Positions 13,689 through 22,930 of a stretch of 49,368 bases of DNA are shown in pieces. Within the stretch, counting starts at the first letter, position 1, and each line of letters opens with the position of its first letter. The DNA lies in contig NHDW01000003.1 of the NCBI GenBank assembly GCA_002170535.1, positions 33,780 to 83,147 on the forward strand. Direction: 5' to 3'. The DNA is from Methylococcaceae bacterium TMED69. GTDB taxonomy: Bacteria > Pseudomonadota > Gammaproteobacteria > Ga0077536. Position numbers and translations under genes: made by a program. The notes under the pieces were generated by a model. The model was given only the letters and a program-made list of their open reading frames with translations. It was not told the origin of the DNA and did not search any database.

Positions 13689-16564
13689 AAGAAGAAATAA
13701 GAGAAAATATCTCATTCACTTTAAACAGTGAAAACATCGAAAAAAAATTTCCAACGGGGGCTTTCTTGTGTGACTCTTTAAAAGAGCTGGGAGATAAAAG
13801 CGTGCGCATAGGTTGCGAGGAAGGTGCATGTGGTGCTTGCACAGTTGAGATAGACGGTTTACTAACAAAATCATGTCTTAAACTTACAAACACATGTAGC
13901 GGCTCTGAAATAACGACAATTACAGGACTGGAAGCCGATCCGCTAACAGAGAAGATAAAATCTTCTTTCACAAACTGTCACGCCCTCCAATGTGGGTACT
14001 GTACCGCTGGCATGATTCTGAGCTCCCGTAACGTGTTGAAAAAACACGGAGATGAGCTCACTGAATCTATGGTAAAAGACGGCTTAATTGGAAATATCTG
14101 CAGATGTACGGGTTATAAAAATATAATCCACGCGGTAATGCATGCAGCTGGAAAAGTTGAATCATTAGTTAAACTTGAAAATCAAGAAGCCAACATAACC
14201 GGAAAAATCGGGGAAGCTGTTACTAGAAAAGAAGATGGTCGATTAATGAGCGGAAGAGGAAAGTTTACCGACAACTTCTTTAAAAAAGATGATCTTTTTG
14301 CATACATTCTCCGCTCAGATAGAGCCCATGCCATGATCGGTGAGATAGATACCGGGGAGGCAAAAAAACAACCACAGGTCGAACTGATAATGACTGGACA
14401 AGAGGCTCAACACTACTGGGAACCCATCTCACCCACAATGGATCTACTCGACTTAAAGTTGCCTAAAAGATATCCACTGGCCACAGATAAAGTGGTTTTT
14501 GTGGGAGAGCCCGTTGTTTTAATTATAGCAAGAAGCATAGAAGCAGCTCACCTTGCAGGTGAAAAGATAAGAATTGAATATAGAGATCTACCTGTTAACA
14601 CGAAAGCGTGTGATTCATTAAAAGCAAAAGAAGACGGAATACTCTACGACTCGTGGGACAATAACATACAAGTAGACTTTAACTTCGAAAATGGTGAACT
14701 TGAAAATACCTTTGGCTCTGCTGATCTCATTGTAGAGGAAACTATAGATTCTCATAGGTTTGGTGCAATGCCAATGGAGACAAGAGCCGTTAGGGCTAAT
14801 TTCGATAGCTTTGAAAAAAGTTTGATTATTCACGCGTCTACTCAAGTACCTCATCAATTTAGGATTTATTTATCGAGAGTGTTTGGCCTTAAAGAAAACT
14901 CAATACAAATAATAGCAGGGGACGTTGGTGGAGGTTTTGGGAGCAAGCTCTCTATGGACACGGAATATTTGCCCATACTTGGAAGTATTATTCTAGGCAA
15001 GCCCGTGAGATGGCATGAATCAAGAGCGGAGTGGATTCACGCAGGATTTGGAGCAAGAGACTATACCGCCAAAGTTAAAGGAGCCTTTGACAAAAGCGGT
15101 CACTTAAAGGCACTGGAGACCGATATAATAGCTGATATGGGCTGTGATGGAGCAGAAAGGGCTTGCGGATTAGGAATGCCTTTGAACGGCGGCACGTTTG
15201 CATTAGGGCCTTATGTATGCGAGAACTACAAGACAAGAGTAAGATGCGTCGTGACCAACAAAGCTCCTTATAATGCTTATCGCGGATTTGGAAAGGATCT
15301 AGCGAATATGTTAATAGAAAGAACATTGGATATAGCCGCAGATAGACTGGAGATGGATCAAATCTTGATCAGAAAAAAAAATCTGCTAAAGTCTTATCCC
15401 CACCAAATAGCAACAGGTCCAATTCTAGAAAATGGCACTCAACGAGAGTGTCTAGAAGAACTCGAAAAAATTATGAATGTTTCTCTCCTTCGAGAAGAAC
15501 AATCACAAGCTTTAGCAAACAATCGATTTTTAGGGATTAGTCTGATTCCCTATATTGAACCCGCTGGCGCAACCTTCCCAAGTTCAGCATTTCAAAATTA
15601 CGAATCTGTAAACGTTCGAGTAGCTGCCGATGGTTCCGTGCAAGTGCAGACAGGTATTCAAAGTATCGGGCAAGGAATTGAGACAGTTTATGCTCAAGTA
15701 ACAGCCGAATATTTAGGATGTAGTGTTGAAGACGTTGGCGTAAGTTGGGGTGACACGAATGTTACACCTTGGGGGTCGGGAACGTTTTCATCGCGAGGGG
15801 CAATGTTCGCGGTTGGAGCAATAATAAAAGCTGCGAATAAAATAAAAAAACGGATAGAGATAGCATCGGCTATTCTTTTAAATTGCAACAAGGAAGCCCT
15901 CTTATTTGAGAATGGAAAAATAAAAAATAAAATCACAAATCAATCTATCACTTTCAAAGAATTATCTTATGCAGTCTATGTCAATCCAGGGGCCGAAATT
16001 ATTTTAGATCAGGCCGATGAACCATCCCTTGAAGCGATGGGAACGTATAGGCATCCACAGGTAAATTGGAAGGCAGACGAGCTTGGAAGAGCTCAATTTT
16101 ATCCTGCTCACTCCAATGGAGCAGAGGGAGCATTAGTAGAAGTAGATCCAAATACGGGCAAAGTTCAGGTGTTAAAGATTTGGATAGTGGCCGATCACGG
16201 AAAAATTTTGAACCCACTTCTACTAAAGGGACAAATCACTGGAGGTATCATGCAGCAACTTGGTGGCACTCTTTACGAAAAATTCGACTACGATTCAAAG
16301 GGCAGGCCATTACAAAGAACCCTAAAAGAATATGGAGTTCCAAATATTTGGTCGACTCCAGAAATTGAAATCCATCATCTTGAAACAAAATCCCCATCGA
16401 CAGAAGTGGGAGCAAAAGGTGGAGGAGAAGATGGTTGTATCGCTACGAGCACAGCAATCATGGGAGCTGTTGAGGATGCGCTCAGGCCAATGGGGATCAA
16501 AATAACAAGTAGTGATCTTAGTCCAAAAAACCTGAGACAAATTATCGAAAACAATATCACCTGA
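13685..16564 (+). CDS. Fused 2Fe-2S and molybdopterin-binding subunit of a xanthine-dehydrogenase-family hydroxylase
   Basis: A 959-aa fusion. Residues 1-160 are the small subunit: Cys44, 49, 52 and 64 (GCEEGACGACTV) hold the plant-type cluster, and Cys103, 106, 139 and 141 (QCGYCTAGM, NICRCTGY) hold the second. A short linker leads to the Mo subunit from about 174 (IGEAVTRKEDGRLMSGRGKF). VGGGFGSK, NAYRGFGKD, IGQGIETVYAQ and the C-terminal GAKGGGEDGC supply the cofactor pocket and the catalytic Glu. The AYRGFGK loop is not the AYxCSFR of true CO dehydrogenase. The family hydroxylates N-heterocycles, aldehydes or purines with water as oxygen source. Substrate unknown; the cyclase-family gene downstream is the only hint. 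Confidence 0.9.
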   Translation: MKEEIRENISFTLNSENIEKKFPTGAFLCDSLKELGDKSVRIGCEEGACGACTVEIDGLLTKSCLKLTNTCSGSEITTITGLEADPLTEKIKSSFTNCHALQCGYCTAGMILSSRNVLKKHGDELTESMVKDGLIGNICRCTGYKNIIHAVMHAAGKVESLVKLENQEANITGKIGEAVTRKEDGRLMSGRGKFTDNFFKKDDLFAYILRSDRAHAMIGEIDTGEAKKQPQVELIMTGQEAQHYWEPISPTMDLLDLKLPKRYPLATDKVVFVGEPVVLIIARSIEAAHLAGEKIRIEYRDLPVNTKACDSLKAKEDGILYDSWDNNIQVDFNFENGELENTFGSADLIVEETIDSHRFGAMPMETRAVRANFDSFEKSLIIHASTQVPHQFRIYLSRVFGLKENSIQIIAGDVGGGFGSKLSMDTEYLPILGSIILGKPVRWHESRAEWIHAGFGARDYTAKVKGAFDKSGHLKALETDIIADMGCDGAERACGLGMPLNGGTFALGPYVCENYKTRVRCVVTNKAPYNAYRGFGKDLANMLIERTLDIAADRLEMDQILIRKKNLLKSYPHQIATGPILENGTQRECLEELEKIMNVSLLREEQSQALANNRFLGISLIPYIEPAGATFPSSAFQNYESVNVRVAADGSVQVQTGIQSIGQGIETVYAQVTAEYLGCSVEDVGVSWGDTNVTPWGSGTFSSRGAMFAVGAIIKAANKIKKRIEIASAILLNCNKEALLFENGKIKNKITNQSITFKELSYAVYVNPGAEIILDQADEPSLEAMGTYRHPQVNWKADELGRAQFYPAHSNGAEGALVEVDPNTGKVQVLKIWIVADHGKILNPLLLKGQITGGIMQQLGGTLYEKFDYDSKGRPLQRTLKEYGVPNIWSTPEIEIHHLETKSPSTEVGAKGGGEDGCIATSTAIMGAVEDALRPMGIKITSSDLSPKNLRQIIENNIT

Positions 16565-16583
16565 ATTCTAAAGAGGATTTAAA

Positions 16584-17363
16584 ATGACAAACAAAAACTT
16601 TATTGATATCTCAATGCATCTAGAAAACGACGTAATTAGTGACCCCCCTGGATATAGGCCTAAAATAGATTATTTAAATCATAATGATTCGGCCGAGGAT
16701 GTGGTAAAGTTTTTTCCCGGCCTTAAAACAGAGGATCTTCCCGAAGGGGAGGGTTGGGCTCTGGAGTGGATTCATCTAATGACTCACAATGGAACTCATT
16801 TAGATGCGCCTTATCATTTCCATTCTACAATGAATAAGGGAGAGCGAGCGATTACGATTGATGAGGTACCTCTTGAATGGTGTTTCCAACCAGGTATAAA
16901 GCTTGACTTTACAAAATTTGAAAACGGGTATGTTGTCACTCCAGACGATGTAAAAAAGGAGTTAGAACGAATAGAGCACGACTTAAAAGAACTTGAAATT
17001 GTCTTAGTAAATACTAAAGCTGGTAAACGATATGGTCATGACGATTATGTTGCTAGTGGTTGTGGTATGGGTAGGGATGCAACCCTTTATCTACTTGAAA
17101 AGGGCGTGAGATTAACAGGGACAGACGGGTGGTCATGGGATGCCCCATTCATTCATACAAAAGAGAAGTTCGAGGAAACAGGCGATAATTCCCTTATATG
17201 GGAGGGTCACAAGGCTGGAAAGGAGATCGGCTACTGCCACCTAGAAAAACTACATAATTTAGAAGTCTTGCCTAGTAAAGGTTTTACAGTCAGCTGCTTC
17301 CCCGTAAAAATAAGAGGTGCATCTGCAGGTTGGACCCGAGCAGTCGCAATAATCAATTCTTGA
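16584..17363 (+). CDS. Cyclase-family (kynurenine formamidase-like) metal hydrolase
   Basis: A 259-aa protein with the HxGTHxDxPxH metal motif as HNGTHLDAPYHF (His68, His72, Asp74, His78) and a later GCGMGRDATLYLLEKGVRLTGTDGWSWD block, typical of the PF04199 cyclase/formamidase fold. Members hydrolyse N-formylkynurenine, isatin or cyclic amides, or act in polyketide cyclisation. The gene follows the Mo hydroxylase by 19 nt with an AGAGGA ribosome site, so it is the third gene of that operon. A hydroxylase that makes a lactam, followed by a ring-opening amidohydrolase, would be a coherent two-step N-heterocycle pathway (inference). Confidence 0.85.
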   Translation: MTNKNFIDISMHLENDVISDPPGYRPKIDYLNHNDSAEDVVKFFPGLKTEDLPEGEGWALEWIHLMTHNGTHLDAPYHFHSTMNKGERAITIDEVPLEWCFQPGIKLDFTKFENGYVVTPDDVKKELERIEHDLKELEIVLVNTKAGKRYGHDDYVASGCGMGRDATLYLLEKGVRLTGTDGWSWDAPFIHTKEKFEETGDNSLIWEGHKAGKEIGYCHLEKLHNLEVLPSKGFTVSCFPVKIRGASAGWTRAVAIINS

Positions 17364-17375
17364 TTCAAAGCTCTA

Positions 17376-18161
17376 TTATATCATTGTATAACCGCCATCC
17401 ACGGACCATGATTGGCCAGTAATAGCGGCAGCTTGATCCGTTGCTAAGAAAAAGGCTAGAGAAGCGACTTCGTCTGGCCGCATTAATCTTCCTAAAGGAT
17501 TGGTGTCTTTGAGATTTTGTAGTAAATTTTCGACGTTATCTTTTTTAATTGTTGCATGATCTGCTAAAAGCCTTGACCCCATCTCAGTATCGACTATCCA
17601 AGGACAGATAGCATTGACGTTTATTTGATAGCTAGCAAACTCTAATGCCATACATCTAGTGAGCCCCACTACGGCGTGCTTAGACGCATTGTAAGCAGAC
17701 TGATTTCTTGAACCCCATTTACCGGCAGTGGAAGCTATGTTAACGATACACCCCGCTTTATTTTTCAACATATTACTTGCTACTAATTTTGAGACAAGAA
17801 ACACACTATAAAGATTTGTTTCAACAACCCGTTTAAAGTCTTCTAATTCATAGTCCATGAAAGATTTAGTCTCATGAATACCCGCGTTATTGATTAGCAC
17901 ATCAATTGCTGTATGATTCGAGATCTGGTCAATCATAGATTTAATATCATCTTGGTTTGTAACATCACATTTGAAATAATTAATTGATACACTGCCATAC
18001 TCTGCTAGCTGAGTAATTGCATTTTTCAGAGCTTTTTCGTCTCTACCTGAGATAATTATATTATAACCTTCACTCCCAAATTTTTTTGCAATAGCAAGCC
18101 CAATTCCTTTATTTCCACCAGTGATTAGAACCGTCTTCTGATCTGGATTAACTGGTTTCAT
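17376..18161 (-). CDS. Short-chain dehydrogenase/reductase
   Basis: A 261-aa classical SDR. TGGNKGIG (14-21) binds the dinucleotide, NNAG marks strand 4, and the catalytic Ser and Tyr-x3-Lys are in NIASTAGKWGSRNQSAYNASK. The C-terminal PLGRLMRPDEVASLAFFLATDQAAAITGQSWSVDGG is the usual SDR lid and end. The sequence resembles 3-hydroxybutyrate or 3-oxoacyl reductases, but the substrate cannot be assigned. It is the last gene of a reverse operon PNPOx-like, DUF4396, SDR, with an AAGGAG 7 nt upstream of its ATG. Its stop lies 12 nt from the stop of the convergent cyclase-family gene. Confidence 0.87.
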   Translation of the reverse strand: MKPVNPDQKTVLITGGNKGIGLAIAKKFGSEGYNIIISGRDEKALKNAITQLAEYGSVSINYFKCDVTNQDDIKSMIDQISNHTAIDVLINNAGIHETKSFMDYELEDFKRVVETNLYSVFLVSKLVASNMLKNKAGCIVNIASTAGKWGSRNQSAYNASKHAVVGLTRCMALEFASYQINVNAICPWIVDTEMGSRLLADHATIKKDNVENLLQNLKDTNPLGRLMRPDEVASLAFFLATDQAAAITGQSWSVDGGYTMI

Positions 18162-18171
18162 AGCGTTCTCC

Positions 18172-18618
18172 TTAATGACATGATTTACCGTACAAATTGA
18201 GTTGATAATAGTTGTAGGGAAGCGGAGTCAAAAAGCCAGCGAGAAGCACATAAGGCAAAACTTTCCAATTTAATTGAGCACCGCCTACCAGTATAAAGTC
18301 AGTGGTATTCATAGCAATCTCCATGGCTATCATAGATAAAAATGACATTTTAATAGCTAAATTAATAGCTTCTTTAAAGGTCATTTGAAAAGAAAGTATT
18401 ACTGTTTCGAATATAATCGATGTTAATAAACCATTAATTACTGCCAACGCCATAATAAGAAGAGTTGGCCAATAAATACTATTTAACTGAAAAAAAAGAA
18501 TCGTACCTAAATCGCCAATTGAACAGCCGACCAAGCAAAAAAAGGTGTTTCTCGAGGAAATGCCCCATAGAGATAAATTCGACCAAAATTTTAGTTTTCT
18601 AATGACAGAAAAATTCAT
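18172..18618 (-). CDS. DUF4396 integral membrane protein
   Basis: A 148-aa multi-spanning protein. The open frame extends up to 18771, but that would overlap the PNPOx-like gene by 143 nt; the ATG at 18618, preceded by AGCAGG, lies 10 nt after that gene's stop and gives a good N-terminus (MNFSVIRKLKFWSNLSLWG). The FFCLVGCSIGDLGTILFF segment, the NGLLTSIIFETVIL helix and MSFLSMIAMEIAMNTTDF match the DUF4396 pattern of four helices with a conserved G-C-x-I-G-D/E and a late MExxxN. The function is unknown; the conserved polar residues inside helices suggest metal or small-ion handling (inference). Confidence 0.7.
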   Translation of the reverse strand: MNFSVIRKLKFWSNLSLWGISSRNTFFCLVGCSIGDLGTILFFQLNSIYWPTLLIMALAVINGLLTSIIFETVILSFQMTFKEAINLAIKMSFLSMIAMEIAMNTTDFILVGGAQLNWKVLPYVLLAGFLTPLPYNYYQLNLYGKSCH

Positions 18619-18628
18619 AAACCTGCTC

Positions 18629-19222
18629 TCAGGGAACCAACCAACTTCTTGCGAATTGTTCAGTGCGATAATCAAAAAGAGCTCGCCTATTTCCTTTGTA
18701 GCAGAGATAAAGCCACTCCATTTGCAATACCTTAGCTGAGAGAATCGAAAAATTATCAGCGCCATCATCATCGAACTCTAAATTACTTGGATCTTGCACT
18801 TCAAATCCCGGAGGTTTAGAAACGGCGTAACATTCTTTACTCATACTTCCCATTTTTGACCACCGTTCTTCTAAAGTATTGGCATTATTAACTATTCGAA
18901 ATTCCGCTTCAATTCTCACTTGAACTTTGGTTGCCATATCATAGACTAAAATTGCACCTATTTTATTAAGTGCGAGTTCATTAACCTTATTGCTGCGTCT
19001 ATCGGTATGAAATTGTAATTCTAATGCAGTTTGATTTACTCCTCGCAAAACCATTGTTCTAGGGCTAACTGTTCCTAGTTTACTTTTTGAAATCACTACA
19101 GGAGTATGAAAGTAAGATTTCCTGTCCTTGATTCCGGCTTCTAGCAAGGACCAGGCGTATTTTTCAGATTCCTCAAGGGAATTATAAAAACTGGGGTCTA
19201 TATTTTGTGATTTTACACTCAT
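18629..19222 (-). CDS. Pyridoxamine 5'-phosphate oxidase-family flavoprotein
   Basis: A 197-aa split-barrel FMN protein. Motifs are KDRKSYFHTPVVISKSKLGTVSPRTMVLRGVN, LELQFHTDRRSNKVNELALN (FMN phosphate contacts), IGAILVYDMATKVQVRIEAEFRIV and a C-terminal VLQMEWLYLCYKGNRRALFDY, as in the Alr4036/PNPOx_2 group. These are FMN-binding enzymes or flavin/haem utilisation proteins, usually not true PdxH. It heads a three-gene reverse operon with DUF4396 and an SDR, and is divergent from the DUF1329 gene across an 81-bp promoter region. Confidence 0.82.
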   Translation of the reverse strand: MSVKSQNIDPSFYNSLEESEKYAWSLLEAGIKDRKSYFHTPVVISKSKLGTVSPRTMVLRGVNQTALELQFHTDRRSNKVNELALNKIGAILVYDMATKVQVRIEAEFRIVNNANTLEERWSKMGSMSKECYAVSKPPGFEVQDPSNLEFDDDGADNFSILSAKVLQMEWLYLCYKGNRRALFDYRTEQFARSWLVP

Positions 19223-19303
19223 ACTTCTCTTCCATTTGACCTTTGCTCTTCTATTAATGGTATTATCAATCTACGAACGACTTCCTAGGAGACGAAGTAA
19301 CAA

Positions 19304-20620
19304 ATGAAATTATCTTCATACATCTCAACTATTATCATTATTTGCTCATTACTAATGTCTCAATCAGGAAGTGCTTTAGTTGATTATACAGAAATTTATG
19401 ACTGGGTTGAGAAAGAGCCGAAACCTAGTGACCTCAGCTCCAGCACTATCCTCACAAATAATGATATGGATACCTTGAACAAATGGGTCCCCCCAGGAAT
19501 GATAGAAGAATTCAAATTTCCAGAGTTACAGCTACTAATCCAAGAAACACAGGCTGAAAAGCCACACTCATCCTATACTTTAGCTACGAAAAATTGGGCG
19601 AATACGGCAAATATTGGGGTGGATGGAAGCCTCAATAATTACACGGCTGGCCAACCTTTCTCCGATGAGCAAATAAGGAGCGCAAAAAGTGATATCGGTG
19701 GATTTATGATTGGATGGAATAATATACATCGCTGGCAACACTTTGGATATCAAATCGATATTATTACTATGGCCTATGTAAGTGGGTCAGATAACAATGG
19801 ACCGCTAAACGAGGAAGAAGGGCTGTTGGGTGGAGGAAAATTAGACCGACTTTTAAGTCAGTCATACCATCGAGTTTACTTAAATAAGCTTGCGATGCTT
19901 CCTCAAAATAATTATAAAGTCAACTTAAAAGATAGTGACACAAGATTCTATAAAGATTTCATGGAGTTTTTGGAACCACGGGATGTGAAGGGTACGAAAT
20001 TTGTTGTTGAACGCATGTTAGATCCTCACGCAGACGATCAAGTAAACACATATTTACCTACAGAGCGAAGAGTAAGACGTTTTTCAGCTAAAGAAAGAGC
20101 GGATAGTTTTATGGGATCAAACGTTACCTTAGACGACTTCGAGGGATTTTCTGGAAGGGTCCTTGATTATACTTGGACCTTCATAGAATCCAGAAAGATA
20201 CTTGCGGTGTCAAATATGGAAAAAGAGATGATTACTGTCTACGGTCCAAACAGCAGAGCTCTTCAACATAAATATCAATTAAGAGATTGCTACGTTACAG
20301 AGGTAAAATCCATATGGGACGGGCATCCTTATAAGAGAAGAATATTGTTCATCGATAAAGAGACATTCAATATTCCTGTTTCGCTAATTTTTGATCATAA
20401 CGATAAACTTTGGAAAGTTATGCAAACTGTAACTTCAAGCCCATCCTCAGCAACGAAGATTGAAAACTCAGTACCCAGCTGGAGAGGACAGATAACAGTT
20501 GACCTTAAAGCAAATAACGCCACCGTCGTACGCGCCAAAACACCTACCCTTCACCCTGTGATGAAGCCCAAAGAAATAAAAAGAGTATTTGCTGTCTCAA
20601 CTTTAACGGAGGGCAGATGA
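19304..20620 (+). CDS. DUF1329 periplasmic protein (LolA/LolB-like fold)
   Basis: A 438-aa exported protein with a signal peptide over residues 1-24 (ISTIIIICSLLMSQSGSA). The sequence has the DUF1329 features: GGFMIGWNNIHRWQHFG, repeated R-x-Y or L-P segments, ERRVRRFSAKERADSF, and a C-terminal barrel-like part DGHPYKRRILFIDKETFNIPVSLIFD. The family is common in proteobacteria that degrade hydrophobic compounds and often sits beside DUF1302 proteins and RND transporters; a role in moving lipids or hydrophobic substrates is proposed, not proven. Neither partner is present here. AGGAG lies 14 nt before the ATG. Its 3' end overlaps the convergent lipocalin gene by 18 nt. Confidence 0.8.
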   Translation: MKLSSYISTIIIICSLLMSQSGSALVDYTEIYDWVEKEPKPSDLSSSTILTNNDMDTLNKWVPPGMIEEFKFPELQLLIQETQAEKPHSSYTLATKNWANTANIGVDGSLNNYTAGQPFSDEQIRSAKSDIGGFMIGWNNIHRWQHFGYQIDIITMAYVSGSDNNGPLNEEEGLLGGGKLDRLLSQSYHRVYLNKLAMLPQNNYKVNLKDSDTRFYKDFMEFLEPRDVKGTKFVVERMLDPHADDQVNTYLPTERRVRRFSAKERADSFMGSNVTLDDFEGFSGRVLDYTWTFIESRKILAVSNMEKEMITVYGPNSRALQHKYQLRDCYVTEVKSIWDGHPYKRRILFIDKETFNIPVSLIFDHNDKLWKVMQTVTSSPSSATKIENSVPSWRGQITVDLKANNATVVRAKTPTLHPVMKPKEIKRVFAVSTLTEGR

Positions 20621-21196
20621 TTCATACACAAGCAAAGATGTGTCAAAACCATTTTTATTCGCTTCTTCTAAATATTCAAAAAACTTCTTTTTTTGAATAT
20701 ATTTTTGCCTAGATAATATCCATAAATATCTGCGATCAGGGGATCCAACCAATACAGAATCATATCGATCGTCTATTGATATAATCCAATAATCACCCCA
20801 AACAAGAGGGATCCAATGTAACCACTTTGGTGCGAAAGATACTTTAAGCCTTGCAAAGTTAACAGGCTCCCCCGTAGCTTTTCCTACCCCAGCGGCGACC
20901 AATTTCTTTCCATCGAGTGATAAACAGGAATTAACTATAGCAATCGAGTCATTGGACAGAACTCTATACTCAGCGTGGGTATCAGCGACACAATCTTCTT
21001 GAAAAAAGTTCGGAATTAAAGCAATTTGATGCCAAACACCGAAATATTGCTCGATATTAAAATCACCGATAGTTTCTAAGTCAGAGTGTGACCGACCACA
21101 ACCCAAAAAACAGCAAGTCAATAAGGCAAGTAAAATTAACTTGAAATCTCTTAAAAGGTTAGTACCCTTGTGATTTCCACCATTTATTAGCAGCAT
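20603..21196 (-). CDS. Bacterial lipocalin lipoprotein (Blc-like)
   Basis: A 197-aa protein starting at the ATG at 21196, which is preceded by AGAGGT; the frame is open to 21280 but that part lies inside the upstream gene. A hydrophobic stretch LILLALLTCCFLGC gives a lipobox ending at Cys, so it is a lipoprotein. The mature part has FNIEQYFGVWHQIALIPNFFQ, the lipocalin GxW motif, then DYWIISIDDRYDSVLVGSPDRRYLWILSR, the second structurally conserved region. Blc binds lysophospholipids or fatty acids at the outer membrane. The gene overlaps the end of the aldehyde oxidoreductase gene by 38 nt and is probably translated from the same mRNA. Confidence 0.85.
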   Translation of the reverse strand: MLLINGGNHKGTNLLRDFKLILLALLTCCFLGCGRSHSDLETIGDFNIEQYFGVWHQIALIPNFFQEDCVADTHAEYRVLSNDSIAIVNSCLSLDGKKLVAAGVGKATGEPVNFARLKVSFAPKWLHWIPLVWGDYWIISIDDRYDSVLVGSPDRRYLWILSRQKYIQKKKFFEYLEEANKNGFDTSLLVYESSALR

Positions 21197-22880
21197 CATT
21201 GACCTCTTGCGCTTTGAAACGCGCAACCTGTTCAGATGGGGCCAGAGGCTCGTCGTAAAAAAACTGCGGAAGGTCATCATCCTCTACTAGGAAACCAGCC
21301 TCTTTATTAAACTGCGCCTCAAGCCTAAGTGTTTCTTGTCCAAGTTTAAAGAAGAAATTAGGTTCAAGCTCAGAACCCGTGGCTTTGTTAATCAAATCGA
21401 CTATCATTTCGACATTTGTATTAGTAACAGAGCGTCCAAATACACATAGCCCCAAGGAATCCGCAGTCGCACACACGACCTGCGTCTCGAGACTAGTGGA
21501 AACCAATTCATCAACGCCTTTATCCAGAGACTCGTATTTTGCCACGTTACCGGTTGTGTGATCGGCGCCCTGAGCCGTCAACATCATTGAAATGCCTGTA
21601 ACCTCGATAACCCTTGGATCATAAGCACTAATACCCTGATTTTTAATCACCGGCACCCTGTCTATTTTGTAGTGTTTACCAACAATTCCAGTACCCTGTG
21701 CCCAAATTTTTCCATTATCAGTTCCCTCTCGAATTTCCTGGAGGACTTGGGTTAAAAATTTTACGTCGCCAAATTCAGCAAGCCCAGCTTCAAGTAGGAC
21801 ACCCATCATCGCTCCAGCTTCAATCGTGTCTATCCCAAGATCATTAGCAAACCAATTTAGTCTGGCAAGCTCATCTGGATCGGATATGCCACAATTTGTG
21901 CCCATTAGCCCCAAAGTTTCATATTCAACAGGTGATGCAATTTCATTGCCATCTTCGTCGGCATAAACGTTGCTACATTCAATTCTGCAACCAGGCATAC
22001 ACGCATGGCTTGTCTCACCACCACGTTGTAAATTTTGATTACGTATAAATTGACCGCCCATTTTGAAATTATCCTCAGCGTCTGCTTTTTGATGCCCAGA
22101 GCTAAAATTATTTACAGGCAAACCACCAACATAGTTAGTATAATCAGCCATCATAGCTGTGCCGTAATCTTTAAGTGCTGTAATTGCTTCATCTGCCTGC
22201 AGTAATTTCCCGTAATCTTTAATACCCTTCAAAAGACCTTTTCTGTCGCTAAATTCAGGCATACGGTCTAAATCAACCACGATTGCTTTTACTTTTTTTG
22301 AGCCCATAACCGCCCCAACTCCACCTCTTGCAGACAATCTTGTCGGTCTTTTATCAGTATCACTCATTGCAATACCCGCAAGCAAGCCTCCGTACTCTCC
22401 TACGGGACCGCATATGGCCAAACTCACCTTATCCCCAAATTTTTCATGTAAAATTTTCGCAGACTCAAAATTTCCCTTGCCTATTAGATCTTCAGCCCCG
22501 TGCCACTCTATTTCATTATCCTTCTTTATATAAATTACAGTCCATTCTTCAGAGGACCCATTTAATGTAAAGCCAGCAATACTCAACTGACCTAAAGCAA
22601 GGCCGAAGGAGCCACCAGCATTAGATTCTTTTATCCCTCCAGTTAGTGGGCTTTTGCACCCAACACTTGTTCTATTAGCATTCGAAAAGTTGCTTCCAGC
22701 AAAAGGACCAGCAGAAAATATAAGAGGATTATCAGGCCCAAGCGGATCCACTCTGGCCGCACCCGCTGCAACTAACTGCTCTGCAATAAAGTAACGACCT
22801 GCTCTGGCTAATCTTTCTCCAGAAAAAGTCTCTCTCTCAATTTTTTTATCAGTTAGGTTAATTTTTAAATATTCACGCAT
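21159..22880 (-). CDS. Tungsten-type aldehyde ferredoxin oxidoreductase
   Basis: A 573-aa AOR-family protein. The N-terminal domain (1-205) contains the W-bispterin loops: NANRTSVGCKSPLTGGIKES, GGSFGLAL and ARGGVGAVMGSKKVKAI. The 4Fe-4S ligands are Cys294, Cys298 and Cys302 in HACMPGCRIEC plus Cys479 in DSLGLCVFG. The CX3CX3C spacing differs from the CX2CX3C of archaeal AOR but is seen in the AOR/BamB-like branch. These enzymes interconvert aldehydes and acids using low-potential electrons and are mostly anaerobic, so its place among oxygenases is notable. It is the middle gene of an operon YdhR-like, AOR, lipocalin. No ferredoxin or partner Fe-S subunit is adjacent. Confidence 0.88.
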   Translation of the reverse strand: MREYLKINLTDKKIERETFSGERLARAGRYFIAEQLVAAGAARVDPLGPDNPLIFSAGPFAGSNFSNANRTSVGCKSPLTGGIKESNAGGSFGLALGQLSIAGFTLNGSSEEWTVIYIKKDNEIEWHGAEDLIGKGNFESAKILHEKFGDKVSLAICGPVGEYGGLLAGIAMSDTDKRPTRLSARGGVGAVMGSKKVKAIVVDLDRMPEFSDRKGLLKGIKDYGKLLQADEAITALKDYGTAMMADYTNYVGGLPVNNFSSGHQKADAEDNFKMGGQFIRNQNLQRGGETSHACMPGCRIECSNVYADEDGNEIASPVEYETLGLMGTNCGISDPDELARLNWFANDLGIDTIEAGAMMGVLLEAGLAEFGDVKFLTQVLQEIREGTDNGKIWAQGTGIVGKHYKIDRVPVIKNQGISAYDPRVIEVTGISMMLTAQGADHTTGNVAKYESLDKGVDELVSTSLETQVVCATADSLGLCVFGRSVTNTNVEMIVDLINKATGSELEPNFFFKLGQETLRLEAQFNKEAGFLVEDDDLPQFFYDEPLAPSEQVARFKAQEVNDAANKWWKSQGY

Positions 22881-22930
22881 CTTTCACTCCAATTAAATCG
22901 GCTTGGCCAAATTTATTTAAATCTTTAGAT

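Noticed and set aside
13685-16564. Interpretation as carbon monoxide dehydrogenase
   Set aside because: The AYxCSFR loop of CoxL is replaced by AYRGFGK, so the general xanthine-dehydrogenase family call is safer.
18619-18771. 5' extension of the DUF4396 gene
   Set aside because: This part overlaps the PNPOx-like gene and lacks family similarity; the ATG at 18618 fits the family and the ribosome site.
21197-21280. 5' extension of the lipocalin gene
   Set aside because: It would run deep inside the aldehyde oxidoreductase gene and precede the signal sequence; 21196 has a ribosome site and a better lipoprotein start.
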